Of a stretch of 64,000 nt of DNA, positions 47,781 to 58,062 are shown piece after piece. Under the pieces are notes generated by a model. The model was not told the origin of the DNA. It saw nothing but the letters and a program-made list of their open reading frames with translations, and searched no databases. The DNA is taken from NCBI GenBank assembly GCA_001566295.1, contig KQ964248.1, forward strand, positions 2,170,001 to 2,234,000. Direction: 5' to 3'. Position numbers and translations under genes: made by a program. Source of the DNA: Microdochium bolleyi (taxonomy: Eukaryota > Ascomycota > Sordariomycetes > Xylariales > Microdochiaceae). Numbering within the stretch: the stretch's first letter is position 1; every line of letters starts with the position of its first letter.

Positions 47781-48972
47781 GCACCATCAAACCTCACCAC
47801 CTGCACACATCCGCTGGGCATGGCGGCCACATCCCACTCCGCCGTATCCGGAGCCGGCAAGACAACATCCATCATCAGTCGTCTAGTCCGCAGTGTTTCC
47901 CCATGAGCGCATAGCCACCACAGCGTGGCGTTACACACGAACACGAGGCTCTGATTGGTGCGCTGCGCCGTGCCCGGCTGCTGCGCTGGGGAATCGAGCC
48001 TTTCGCTTGTCTCACCTTAAGGTCCATTTGTATGTTGGTTCCCGGAAACATGTAGTCGTGTCTCAGACACAATCTTACATTGTCTGGTCTGACAGGAGCC
48101 CTGAAGAAGTGCACAACCCGCAATCCTCGGCATCTTGCTCCGAAAGGGCACATGGGCAAGTCATGCATTCGCTTTGATGAGATCTGCTGCTTCGGGTGAT
48201 GGAAATTGTAGGGGACGGCGGTCGACAGATGTCGCGTGTCTGCCCCTTTCGAGTCGAAGTCGCCGAGGCCGTCCGTCTCAAGTGTTCTGTGCTCGAGGAT
48301 CAAACGACTGATCGCCAGGGACCGCCGTGGGCCACGAAAGGAGTCAACAGCCGGGCTTGGCCACGTTGTGCCGCGTGGGTTCGCGAAGCCCGGCCAGCAG
48401 GATGGATCCGTCGATGATAGCACCTGCACTTTATCAAAGTTTTGCCTGGCCGCTTCATGATGACCGTTGCCACCCCCCGGCGCAATGATGCGCGCACCCC
48501 TCCTGTTTTATTTTTTGCTCTGCCCACAATGCCGGACTTTGTTGGCCTCCTACTCGGTACCTCTATGTGTTTGCAACGTCCGCGCTTGCACCAAGCAGGT
48601 ACTCTATCCTGGCTCTGGCGCCCGATCTGCAGTACCTACAGTACCACGGCGGCTTCTCGAACCCTCAAGGGCTACATCTGGCACCAATTGGGACCTTGAA
48701 TCTTCCTGCGAGCACAGACGACGCCGAGATCAAGCCTGTTGCTGCGTAATTACTCGGTGGCGGACAAATCAGCTCAGCTGAGAGCCAGGTAGGTAGACAG
48801 GAAGAATCTCCTAGGTCTCCGAGATGTCCGGAGGCATGCTTAGCACAGTCCTCTCGCCAGCAGCTGGGTCGGTCTGTGGACGAGGTGTTCCTGCCAGCTT
48901 CCCAAGTGGTAGAGTACGCTACTTTCGGGGCTCTGTATGCAATTGTTTGGCCGCACAATCAAGAGCAGACCT

Positions 48973-48999
48973 GCACGGGCAGCACGGGCAGCACGGGCT
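48973..48999. repeat. 9-bp tandem repeat GCACGGGCA
   Basis: Three copies lie in tandem; the last base of the third copy differs. It lies in the gene desert. Confidence 0.9.
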
Positions 49000-49101
49000 T
49001 GGCTGGGCAGGAAGTCGGGCGTGGCGGGCGTGGGGCTCAGTGTCGCGTCCCCTCGCACGCCCTCTGCGCCCGCCCGACGGTTACGGAGGTACTTGCTTTA
49101 A

Positions 49102-49115
49102 GTACCTTAAGGTAC
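49102..49115. repeat. 14-bp perfect palindrome GTACCTTAAGGTAC
   Basis: The sequence equals its own reverse complement. It is flanked by related GGTACTT and GGTACTCCGTACTC sequence over about 60 bases, forming a cluster of GTAC-containing palindromes about 1.5 kb before PLC1. Confidence 0.9.
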
Positions 49116-50598
49116 GTTACTGGGCTGGAGGTACTCCGTACTCGGTCCAGGCGCTCCAGGGCGCCTTTGAACCAAGATTGCCAGCGATCCCATGGGTCAG
49201 GCCATGTCTGATCCCTTCCCTCCCGCCCCGTCACCAGTAATTTCCCGAGCCAGCACCAGCACCACCACGACACCGGCCGGACCACCGCGCTGTCGGCGCT
49301 GCATTGCATTGCGACAGAAAAGCTCGTGCTCCCTTCCGTCATATACCTTGGCCTGCGCACGCCGCTCCCTCCTCGCCTGCCCACGCCCATATCCCATACA
49401 ATTCCTGCTTCTCGACACCCGCCAGGCGCCCGCTCTCGCCTCTACACAGCTCGTGCAACAACAACAGCAGACGCAGAACGCAGTCCACAAAGTGTGCCGT
49501 CCCCGTCCAGACACACCGACAAGTCCAACGGCTGTCCCGCCTGCCCTCCCGGACCGCCCCCAGCCCAAGGAAGCGCACCCACCGGCTTCGGTGCGTCAAA
49601 AGTCACCACAATTTCGAGCTTTCCAAATTGCGCCCCTCCACCGCACGCCGCCGCCCTCTGCCGTTGCGCAACCGCACAGAGCTTCAAGCTCGACTTCGTG
49701 GCCGCGGTCCTGGCCTTGCTGGTCCTCCCTCCCAGCTTCTCTCCTCCAGCAAGCATTGATTCGCACTGACGGGTCGCTCCGGAAACCAAGTCCCCTTCGG
49801 TCTCCTTTTCACCTCCTCCGCAACCCGAGTCAGTGTGGAAGTCGCCCGACTGCAACATCAGGACCGCACAACTCAGGCCAGCACCTCCTCTTTGGCTTCC
49901 CCCACGGTGCACCCGCCATACGCCAGTGATTCTCTGCATGTTCTGTGCAGCCGACCATTGCAGGGTCCCTTCCTTCACGCCCACGCTCTTTGAGCAGAAA
50001 GGCCGGCTTTTGCGCACCGCGGGGCTTGCGCGCACGTCTTTCCGCAGTGCTTCGGCGAGGCCTGCGTCAGTCTTTGAGGACCCCCATAGAGAGACCCAAA
50101 ACGCTCACCTGCATAAGAACTGCCAGCTCATCAACCCCCTCCTGTCACTGATCACTGGTCGGCAGCCCGATATAGACAGCTCACGATTTGCCCTGCCTCG
50201 CTCTGGGTAAAGAAAGGTGGCGGCCGTGTCAGAGGTCCCGTGCCCTGCGATCCTGCTGTCTCCTGGTTGTACCTGTACTCTGGTAGTACCTCCTCGTCGA
50301 TAGCATAGGCACGCTGGCTACAGCTGTACAAGGCATCCGATTGCCTTGCAGCACCTTACAACAGTCACGTCTTACTTAATCCCAGGCTGCACCCACCCGA
50401 CAGCAGCACCTTCACGATAGCAGTCGTGGAGCGCACTTCGGTTGGCTCATCTGCTCTCTGGTCAACCCAAGCTCTAGCATTCTGTTGCCGAAAATGACTT
50501 ACTCCTAAGAGCCACAACGTCTTCTTCCTGGTCAGACCACTCGCCATCTTGTCTGAACCGTCCACACTACATTAACATTCCCACATATCAAGACAGTC

Positions 50599-53500
50599 AT
50601 GGCTTCCACATCATATAGCCCCCGGGCTCGCTCGGGGTCACAGACCTCAATAGGCACGCCTATCATGGCCGCTCAGAACCCATTGCTAAGGCGTGCTCGT
50701 ACTCACCAATATCCAACAAGCCAGCCTGCTATCCAGCCCACATCCGCGCCATCCTCATACCCGGCATCGTATACGGCACCTGCCCTCTTCCCTCATGAAT
50801 CACCTTTGCTGTCTCCAGAGACATCGGGCTTTGCCATGAGCAGCTCTGCCAATGCCTCGCCCGACTATCTGCGAGGGCGAGACATCGAGCAATTCCCGGT
50901 ACCGCCGCCTTTCGCCCTTGGTGAGGCACTGTTGTCGCGGAAGCCGAGTGCCAACTCTTTGACGCATAACGGCGCTGGTGCCCCACCCAACGCGATGGCG
51001 ACCGTGATGGGGGACAGGAACGACGCAGGGGGCAAAGGCCTGATGAGAAGGTTATCGAACCGTGCACACCGCTTGGCGCGGCCACGTCGCACATCTTCTG
51101 TTGCACCAAGAAGTCGCGACGCTAGCGTCGGTCCAGGCATCCTTCGCCGCCGCAGCGACAGCACCAACACTGCGCCTCCAATGGACAACGCATTCTTCAC
51201 AGATTCCGACGAAGAACTTGCCGACGACTTGCTGGATCTCAACTCGGTCCCGTCCGTCTTTGGTGGCGAGAGCATGCTGCGTGATCTGTCTTCCGGAAGC
51301 ACCGCAATGTCACAAGCCGGCTCGAGCCCACTACACGAGGAAGCCCCACCAGCACCTATCGTGCCTCTTGCGTTGATCAAGGGTACAGACCTCAACAAGG
51401 TCTCCAAGAAAAGCAAACTCAACGGCAGACTCAAGCGTATAAACATGATACTCGAGTCGGAAACCGGCAAACTCATCTGGACTGCCAGAAACAAGCAGAA
51501 GTGCTTATATATTGACGACATCAAGGAAATAAGGACCAGATCCGACATCCGCCAGGCCCGTATTGACCACGGCGTACCCGAAGCAGACGAGGGCCGTTTC
51601 TTCAGCATCTTCTACTCATCTTCGGAAAAGTCTCGGTCCAAGGTGATGCATCTCGTCGCGGACGACGAAGAGACCTTCAGCCATTGGGTGACGGCTCTCG
51701 ACTCCGTGTCAAAGCATCGAGAAGTCCAAATGGCTTCACTGATGGCCTTTAACGACGGCGCAGTGTTCAATTTCTGGCAGAACGAGATGCTGAAGCATTT
51801 CGAAGGCAGGAACCACACGGCGGATGAGGAAGTCATGGATTTCTCGGCGGTCCAGCGTGTCTGCCGGAATCTCCATATCCACATCACGCTGAAGGATCTC
51901 AGGGCGAAGTTCTCGATTGCGGACAGCAATCAGACAGGAAAACTCAACTATGCTCAGTTCCAAGTCTTCGTCAGTGAGATGAAACGTCGCGGCGACATCC
52001 GGAGAATCTACCAGTCCATCACGAGTGATCCTGATCGAGGCATGACATGGCCAGAGTTTGCCAATTTCCTCGAAGAAGAGCAAGACGAGGATGTTGCAGC
52101 CAATCCCATTGGCTGGGAGTCGAAGTTCAAACAGTACGCGCGTCGGTATAGAGTTCGCACGACGGGTGTAATCACGCCCGAAAAAGTACCGCTCACACTC
52201 ACCGAGCAAGGGTTCTCGGCCTACCTGACCTCGAAGGATAACCACAGGCTTCACCCAGCGCCAGCTTCATACTCTTTCGACCGTCCGATCAACGAATACT
52301 TCATCGCCAGTTCTCATAACACATACCTTGTCGGCCGGCAAGTTGCAGACGTGTCTTCTCTCGAGGGCTACATCACTACACTTGTCCGTGGTTGTCGAAG
52401 CGTTGAGGTCGATTGTTGGGACGGATCAGACGGTCAACCGTCCGTCAAGCATGGCTGGGCTCTTACCAACCCAATCTCGTTCCGGGAGGTCATGTTCACC
52501 ATCAACAAATACGCATTCGTCGCCAGCCAGTTTCCGCTGTGGATTTCGCTTGAAGTACACTGCAACAAAGAACAACAGGAGATCATGGCTGAGACAATCA
52601 AGGAGATCTTTGGGCCGCGACTTGTGACTGCTCCTCTTGATCCTTCCTCGGACAAGCTGCCTTCGCCTTCAGAGCTCATTGGCCGCATCCTTGTCAAGGT
52701 TAAGCAGACTGCCGAGAAGTACGGGGGACCCGGCGGCTCGGAGCCGACCGGGCGCCGCCGAGGTAACAGCTTGACATCTCCCTTTGCGAAGGCAGTGCCT
52801 CTGGACAACAGCGCCATCCCGACGCAGAAGCTGGGGTCTAGCCCCCTTCTGAGCCCAAGCCAAAACGCCCGCAGGACTATGACCAAGCGTGTCGACACCA
52901 TCGACGAAGGCAAGGTCCACGACATGGCCAGCAGTAGCACCAGTGAGGGCGAAAGTGATGACGAGCGTCAGCGCCAGAAACAGAAGACGAGCAAGATTGT
53001 CAAGTCTCTGGGAGAGCTTGGTGTGTACTGCTCGGGCGTCAAGTTCCAAGGCTTCGAGTCCGACAATTGCAAGAAGGCCAACCACATCCTATCCTTTATG
53101 GAAGGCACATTCAGGAAGCACACCAAGGCCGGCGAGACCAAGGCTGCTCTGCAGCGCCACAACATGCGCTTCATGATGCGCGTTTACCCGCAGTTCAATC
53201 GGATCCATTCAAACAACTTCAACCCGTTGATGTACTGGAGAAAAGGCGTGCAGATGGCAGCGCTCAACTGGCAAACGTTCGATCGTGGCATGCAGCTGAA
53301 TCAAGCCATGTTCGAGGGGGGCACCGACGTGTCAGGTTATGTCCTGAAGCCTTCGCCCATGCGCGAGTTCCGCATCTTTCACAACCCTCTCCCAGCGGAT
53401 GCTGTTGGCAAACTCGAGCGTGCCAACATGACTTTCACGATCAGCGTCATCTCTGCACAGCAGCTCATGCGGCCAGCGTCACTTCCTCAAAACCGCGGCA

Positions 53501-54063
53501 TGGATCCCTATGTCGAGGTCGAGATTTTCCATGCCAACGACAAGCGCGACAAGCATGACAGCATGGCCGGCATCCCGATCTTGACAGATACTCCGCTGAT
53601 TTTCCGCACTCCCGTGGTTGCTGGCAACGGCTTCAACCCTACATTCGACAAGGAGTTCCCTTTCAATATCACCACCAAATACCCAGAACTCGTTTTCATC
53701 AAGTGGAGTGTGAAGCTCTCTTCGGACGGAGAGACAGCACAGGATCGCAACATAACTATTGGTACCTATACCGCAAAACTAAGCAGTTTAAAGCGAGGCT
53801 TCCGGACCTTGCCTCTTCTCGATGGAAACGGCGACCAGTTTCTCTTCTCGACGCTGTTCTGCAGAATTAAAGTTGACCCTGCAACAAGTGTATACGTCAA
53901 TCGTGAGGCTCAGCCTGAGCCTGTGGGCAAGTTCAAGTATATAGGTCGGACTATCTTGAACCGTGGCTCGTCTGCCAACAAGGGCAGCTCTGACAAGGCA
54001 ACCTTCGACAAGATCAGTTTCGAGAAGCAAACCATTGAACGCTCGGCATACGAAGGCACTTAG
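50599..54063 (+). CDS. PLC1: Phosphoinositide-specific phospholipase C, delta-like
   Basis: A single exon of 1154 residues starts at MASTSYSPRA. It cleaves PIP2 to IP3 and diacylglycerol and controls calcium signalling and growth in fungi. Domain order is that of PLC-delta: a disordered Ser/Pro-rich N terminus (1-250), a PH-like domain (about 258-378), EF-hand-like helices (loop beginning D442, ADSNQTGKL), the X half with catalytic H573 (SSHNTYL) and H618 (KHGWALT), calcium ligands N574, E603, D605 (VEVDCWDG) and E652 (WISLEVHC), a long acidic/basic X-Y linker, the Y half (about 798-925), and a C2 domain (about 944-1090, MDPYVEVEIFHAND). All catalytic residues are intact. The first 1.4 kb upstream is pyrimidine-rich and probably leader and promoter. 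No introns were seen. Confidence 0.96.
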   Translation: MASTSYSPRARSGSQTSIGTPIMAAQNPLLRRARTHQYPTSQPAIQPTSAPSSYPASYTAPALFPHESPLLSPETSGFAMSSSANASPDYLRGRDIEQFPVPPPFALGEALLSRKPSANSLTHNGAGAPPNAMATVMGDRNDAGGKGLMRRLSNRAHRLARPRRTSSVAPRSRDASVGPGILRRRSDSTNTAPPMDNAFFTDSDEELADDLLDLNSVPSVFGGESMLRDLSSGSTAMSQAGSSPLHEEAPPAPIVPLALIKGTDLNKVSKKSKLNGRLKRINMILESETGKLIWTARNKQKCLYIDDIKEIRTRSDIRQARIDHGVPEADEGRFFSIFYSSSEKSRSKVMHLVADDEETFSHWVTALDSVSKHREVQMASLMAFNDGAVFNFWQNEMLKHFEGRNHTADEEVMDFSAVQRVCRNLHIHITLKDLRAKFSIADSNQTGKLNYAQFQVFVSEMKRRGDIRRIYQSITSDPDRGMTWPEFANFLEEEQDEDVAANPIGWESKFKQYARRYRVRTTGVITPEKVPLTLTEQGFSAYLTSKDNHRLHPAPASYSFDRPINEYFIASSHNTYLVGRQVADVSSLEGYITTLVRGCRSVEVDCWDGSDGQPSVKHGWALTNPISFREVMFTINKYAFVASQFPLWISLEVHCNKEQQEIMAETIKEIFGPRLVTAPLDPSSDKLPSPSELIGRILVKVKQTAEKYGGPGGSEPTGRRRGNSLTSPFAKAVPLDNSAIPTQKLGSSPLLSPSQNARRTMTKRVDTIDEGKVHDMASSSTSEGESDDERQRQKQKTSKIVKSLGELGVYCSGVKFQGFESDNCKKANHILSFMEGTFRKHTKAGETKAALQRHNMRFMMRVYPQFNRIHSNNFNPLMYWRKGVQMAALNWQTFDRGMQLNQAMFEGGTDVSGYVLKPSPMREFRIFHNPLPADAVGKLERANMTFTISVISAQQLMRPASLPQNRGMDPYVEVEIFHANDKRDKHDSMAGIPILTDTPLIFRTPVVAGNGFNPTFDKEFPFNITTKYPELVFIKWSVKLSSDGETAQDRNITIGTYTAKLSSLKRGFRTLPLLDGNGDQFLFSTLFCRIKVDPATSVYVNREAQPEPVGKFKYIGRTILNRGSSANKGSSDKATFDKISFEKQTIERSAYEGT

Positions 54064-55315
54064 AGCCTGGGCATAGGACTCATTCACCTCCGACCGTGTA
54101 TTATCAACAACTGGCGTCCTTCGAATTTTCTTTTCCAACACAGCATATACCCTCGCTTTCATCGATTAAACAGGCGCAAACAGGGCATGAGCGGCTCTTT
54201 TTCAATGTTTTGCCAGACAGAGGTCAGCAGTTCTGGCTCTCGTAACGACATGTGCGTGGAGCATTTGCTTGGAGACGGGCGTACTGAGGACTCTTTTTTG
54301 CTTTACACCGGTGTTTGGGGAACGACATATAGACACACAAGGAAAGCACGGCACGACACAGGGAGAATGGGACAATGGGGGGCCTTGCGCAGGCTCGGAA
54401 CGAACCTGTTTTTTCATTGGCATGCCAATCAGTGGCAATGAGGTGTTTGGGCGGGAGTTTGCTTATTTTTGAATGATGAACAAGAAACGCTCGCTTATGC
54501 GGAGCACAAAATCAGAGATACCTGGGGCAAGACGGCGTCTTTTTGTTTTCTCATACACTGTGTCTTTGCAAGCATACACCAGGGAGTATCAAGGGCTTTG
54601 TCGTTCGAATCATGGCCAGCGCGGGATCGCAAAGCTTGGGAGACGAGCGGGAGAGGACATCCGACCACGGACAGGCAATATCAGAATCAGAATCTCAGAG
54701 CTAACATCTCGCAGAGAGTTATTCCTTATACCATGACTATGCCTACGGGCAGTTGAGCCGTTCCAACGGTCAGCAGATTATTCGATCTGGCCGTGAATCA
54801 CCGACGAAGCGAAGCATGGGCGTGAGACCGGGTCTGGTCCCTGAACGACGATGTCTTGCCTGTCGTCTTGAGTGTTGTGCAAGTGGAATGGCCCATGGTG
54901 AAGCAATGCAGGAACCCCCACAACACTGTCCGTGAGTCTGCAAGTACCGGCAACCCAAGGATGATGTGAGATACCTAGCTGGCCTCCTGCATGTCCATTT
55001 AAAGCAACAGCCTAGTCAAGCTCGAGCCTCACTTGCTGCAAGCCGCGACAGGGGGTTCATTGGGCCCCCAAGTTGCTTGTGAATTACCGTAATAGTTCTA
55101 GCGAATGTGTGGTTGCTGGGATCGCAGTGGGGACGGCCGCCCTTGGCGTTCGATGTGCTGCAGCAGGTGGAAAGCTTTCCAGCGCGCAGTGGCGCGACAA
55201 GGATCTCTGGCAAGGGTCCATGGCAGGATGAGTTATAAGAGAATCATCATCTCGCCCCCAACGAGTTTCCAGGAGTTCCCAATATGTCCTTCTGCGAACC
55301 TGAGAACCTGCGGCC
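54064..55315. other. Intergenic spacer PLC1 to membrane-protein gene
   Basis: No coding signal was seen. A GTTCGAATC box near 54604 was tested as a tRNA T-loop and fails to form a stem. Confidence 0.55.
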
Positions 55316-56741
55316 ATGGCCAACATCATCTGCCCTGGAGATACGCTGGGGGTAGCGAACGCGCTCATCGACCCGGCGATCGACCTGGACGCGCTGTTCA
55401 GCCAGTGCCCCGAAACATGCGAGCTGGCGTGGGTGACGAATAACCCTGATCTGTCGGGTGTCGGTGTATGTCAAGATTGGGGTTCGGCAGAAACGCAGAG
55501 AGTCGCGGGAGATCCAGAGCTGACGCGCTGTTTTGCCCTCCAGGTCTGTATTTCATACCTGATCCAAGCCTCGCTGGTCCTCCTGTTCCAGTTCCCATTT
55601 GTCACCTTCTACTACTTCTCGCCGAGCAGCCGCCGGCGGACTCTGGTGGGCTTGTTCGAGAACTTCTTCAAGATCTATGCGACCTTCAACGTCGCCTTCC
55701 TTCTTACCACCCTGATAGTCCACGCCCGTGCGGGCGGCATCATCTTCGGGTACGAGCTCGTGTTTCTCCTCTACCTGCTACAGTTCATCGCGGTGGGCGT
55801 CTGTGCGGTCACCGCTACGCCGCTGATCATAAAGCTCCTGGAAGTCGTGATCGTTGGTTCGAAGCCAGATGAGTTTCGATGGAAGTTCCATGGCCGCAAG
55901 ATCTTGGGTGAGTTTGGGTGGACGGCTTGCTTCCCGCGCACCTGTTGCTGTGTGTTCCACTGACGGTCAGCTGATCTTGTATTGTCTCAACGCAGTCTTT
56001 GGCTTCGTCTACCTTCTCAACTTTGGCACCGCGGCATACCAAACGTTTCGGCCGACAGAAAAGAGGAGCTTCGAGACGGCCTACTACGTGCTCGCGCCGC
56101 ACTGCCCTCAGTTTGCGGCGGTCGCACCGCCACAGCGGTGGACTGACTGGGCCTGGCTCGCAGCATCGCTGATTATGCTGCTGTCGATACTGCCTGTATG
56201 GATACTGCACAGCCGGATGCAGTCTGGGCGGCGTCTCGTCAGCCAGAAGGTCATCGTCGGCTGGCTGGCACTGCTGGTGGCGGTTGGCCTGGCCATGAGC
56301 GCGATGCTGGGCTATGTGATCTTCCGGCTTGTGGACGTCCGGAACCGGCTGGGCCAGGTCGTTGTGACCTCTGTCGACGACGACTGGGGGTTCGGCCAGC
56401 TGCTGGCACTGTTCGTGTGGATTGACCCAATTGTCAAGACGGGCCACAAGCTCGTCAAGTTCGGGTGGCACCGGCTGGGCCCACGCCACGTGCGCGAGCA
56501 GAGCAGGGCGAAGAGGGCCAGGATGGAGGAGCAGGAGCACTGGCACAATTATCCCGAGTATCAGCCCGACGTCGAGCTGACGCAAGGGCACACAGGATGG
56601 CACCATCAAGCAGCGGGCGTGGGCACACTCGAGACACCCACGATGTTCTGGGGCACGACGCGGTACAGTGCTGTTGGTGAGGGCAAGGGCCCGCACGATG
56701 ATCAATATCAAGGACACCTGATGTACGGATCGTGGCGGTGA
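55316..56741 (+). CDS. Polytopic membrane protein of unknown family
   Basis: Exons 55316-55465, 55544-55907 and 55996-56741 encode 419 residues. The N terminus (MANIICPGDTLGVANALIDP) carries several Cys and a DPAIDLDAL stretch. Six or seven hydrophobic segments follow: SYLIQASLVLLFQFPFVTFY, YATFNVAFLLTTLIV, a long pair around FLLYLLQFIAVGVCAVTA and LIIKLLEVVIVG, FGFVYLLNFGTAAY, WLAASLIMLLSILPVWIL and IVGWLALLVAVGLAMSAM. The last 120 residues are a charged, His/Gln-rich cytosolic-type tail. No transporter, receptor or DHHC motif was recognised. The first intron (78 bases, branch CTGAC, CCTCCAG acceptor) is open in frame, and its retention would insert 26 residues just before the first membrane segment. 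The second intron joins KIL-VFGFVYLL. Both joins keep a continuous hydrophobic profile. Function cannot be given. Confidence 0.8.
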
Positions 56742-58062
56742 GGGGAGGATTGTCTTGCGTGTCGATCGTCTTCCACGGCTGCTGACATTCAAGCACTCAA
56801 AGTGGTACTAAGTACAATACTCTTCGACGGCCACGGCAGGAGCGAGTGATTTCCGTGCCTGCCACGTTTGACCTGGGTCCTTATTCGATCTGGCTGGCAC
56901 CAAACAACCGTTAGGAACGAATTCTCATTTTGTGCCATCTCTGTCATCTCTGTGCTCGAGTTCTTGTCTCGGCCCCGGCTGCAGCGGAACTCAGTGCCTC
57001 TAGAGCAGGCCAGCGTTCCTCCTGATCCTATATCATCACGTCAACATGGCCAGCATGCACAAGCGGCAGCGGTGCGGACGCTCCGGACGACAATTAATAC
57101 ACTCTGAGATCCCACAATCTAGCTGCCTGGGCAAAACCTTGGACGACCGCCGCACTGACCCATGCTGGAGCTTGCCTACCGCTCCCTCCGAACACGGCAT
57201 CGCAGGCGCTCAATGCCGGTCGAGCCGCTCGCATCCCTCACAGGATTTGGTTCCAGGCCAAGCCAGCCAGCTGCCAAGCGAACCCAGCGATGGTGGTTGC
57301 AGTTGTCGCACCAGGGCTGTCGTCATCACTTTTGTACGACCGTCTCCACGATAGAACACCCAATCGTCTAGATTTTACCTCCTGCGTCGAGTTCAGTCAG
57401 AATCTGTCCAATGCGGTGAGCGAAGACCATACCCCCTCTCTCTAGCTATACTGCTTGCCTCAGAGACGCGTGTACGTGTGTTTCGAAGCAGACCGACGTG
57501 GCTCCCACGCCCTGTTTGCTTCACGCCCAACACGCACAAGACCCCCAACAGAGTGGGCAAAGTTGGAGCGCAGCGCAATTATGGTGCTTTACAATGCAGG
57601 CAAATACTGTGCACTGAGAGAAGAGCAATCGCAATCAGGTGCCGAACGTTACCAAGCCCTCTCAGAGCTAACCCCAATGCCCGAGTCAGAGAAGATCCGG
57701 ACGGCGCTCCCGGTCTGTGTGTCTGCAGCCACTCCTGACAGAAAGACAGTCGCGATGACTCAAACACGTGCAGCTGTCCAGTCCGTCTGGTCGACTTGAA
57801 GGTCCAGTCAGATGCCAGACAGGTGAGATCCCAGCCGGCCGTTTAGCTTTAAGCTAAGCCACGTGGATGGGCCAACGAATATCGGCCTAGAACAGGAAAC
57901 AGAATCAAGAATAGCTCTTACACGGTGCCATGTCGCTCCAGGCGGTCGCGTTCCCTAGCGACCTGACTCGGTATAAAGAGCCGAATGCCACACCATCAGA
58001 GCGTGTGAGTGCATGATTGGAAAAAGTCTCGCTCTGCCTGCATCCGCCTGCTGTACAGAAAC
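56742..58062. other. Intergenic spacer and 2EXR gene promoter
   Basis: No gene was seen; short frames lack family motifs. It contains a near-palindrome TTAGCTTTAAGCTAA at about 57843-57857 and the TATA element described separately. Confidence 0.55.
57972..57978 (+). promoter_or_regulatory. TATA box of the 2EXR gene
   Basis: TATAAAG lies 91 bases before the ATG at 58063. A start site about 30 bases on would give a leader of about 60 bases, which agrees with 58063 as start. Confidence 0.5.

Larger units (their letters stand above)
38351..50598. other. 12 kb gene desert upstream of PLC1
   Basis: No protein family is recognisable on either strand across this interval. Base composition looks like that of the neighbourhood, and CA/TG dinucleotides are frequent, so it does not look like RIP-mutated transposon remains. 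It holds a (GT)19 microsatellite (39461-39498), a TTG-rich run (about 45620-45651), a perfect hairpin (45748-45769), 7-bp and 9-bp mini-satellites (47753-47780 and 48973-48999), a 14-bp palindrome (49102-49115), and a pyrimidine-rich stretch at about 49200-49900 that is probably the PLC1 promoter/leader. ORF-like islands of uncertain status are at 42365-42757 (minus), 43403-44035 (plus) and 46157-46546 (plus). Confidence 0.6.

Noticed and set aside
49192..49929. 245-codon plus-strand frame before PLC1
   Set aside because: It is Pro/Ser/Gln-rich and derives from a pyrimidine tract open in several frames; promoter or leader DNA is the simpler reading.
38351..50598. Transposon or RIP relic explanation for the desert
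   Set aside because: No transposase, reverse transcriptase or terminal repeats were recognised and the composition is not AT-rich; a formal index was not computed, so this is provisional.
50750..51608. Antisense frames within the PLC1 N terminus
   Set aside because: They are shadows of the Ser/Pro-rich disordered part of PLC1.
54590..54625. Possible tRNA T-loop GTTCGAATC
   Set aside because: The stem does not pair (TGTCG against CATGG).
55850..55875. TTCGAAG loop with a partial stem
   Set aside because: It sits inside a well-supported coding exon.
55827..56792. 321-codon antisense frame under the membrane protein gene
   Set aside because: The plus strand gives continuous membrane segments across two good introns; the antisense protein has no pattern.
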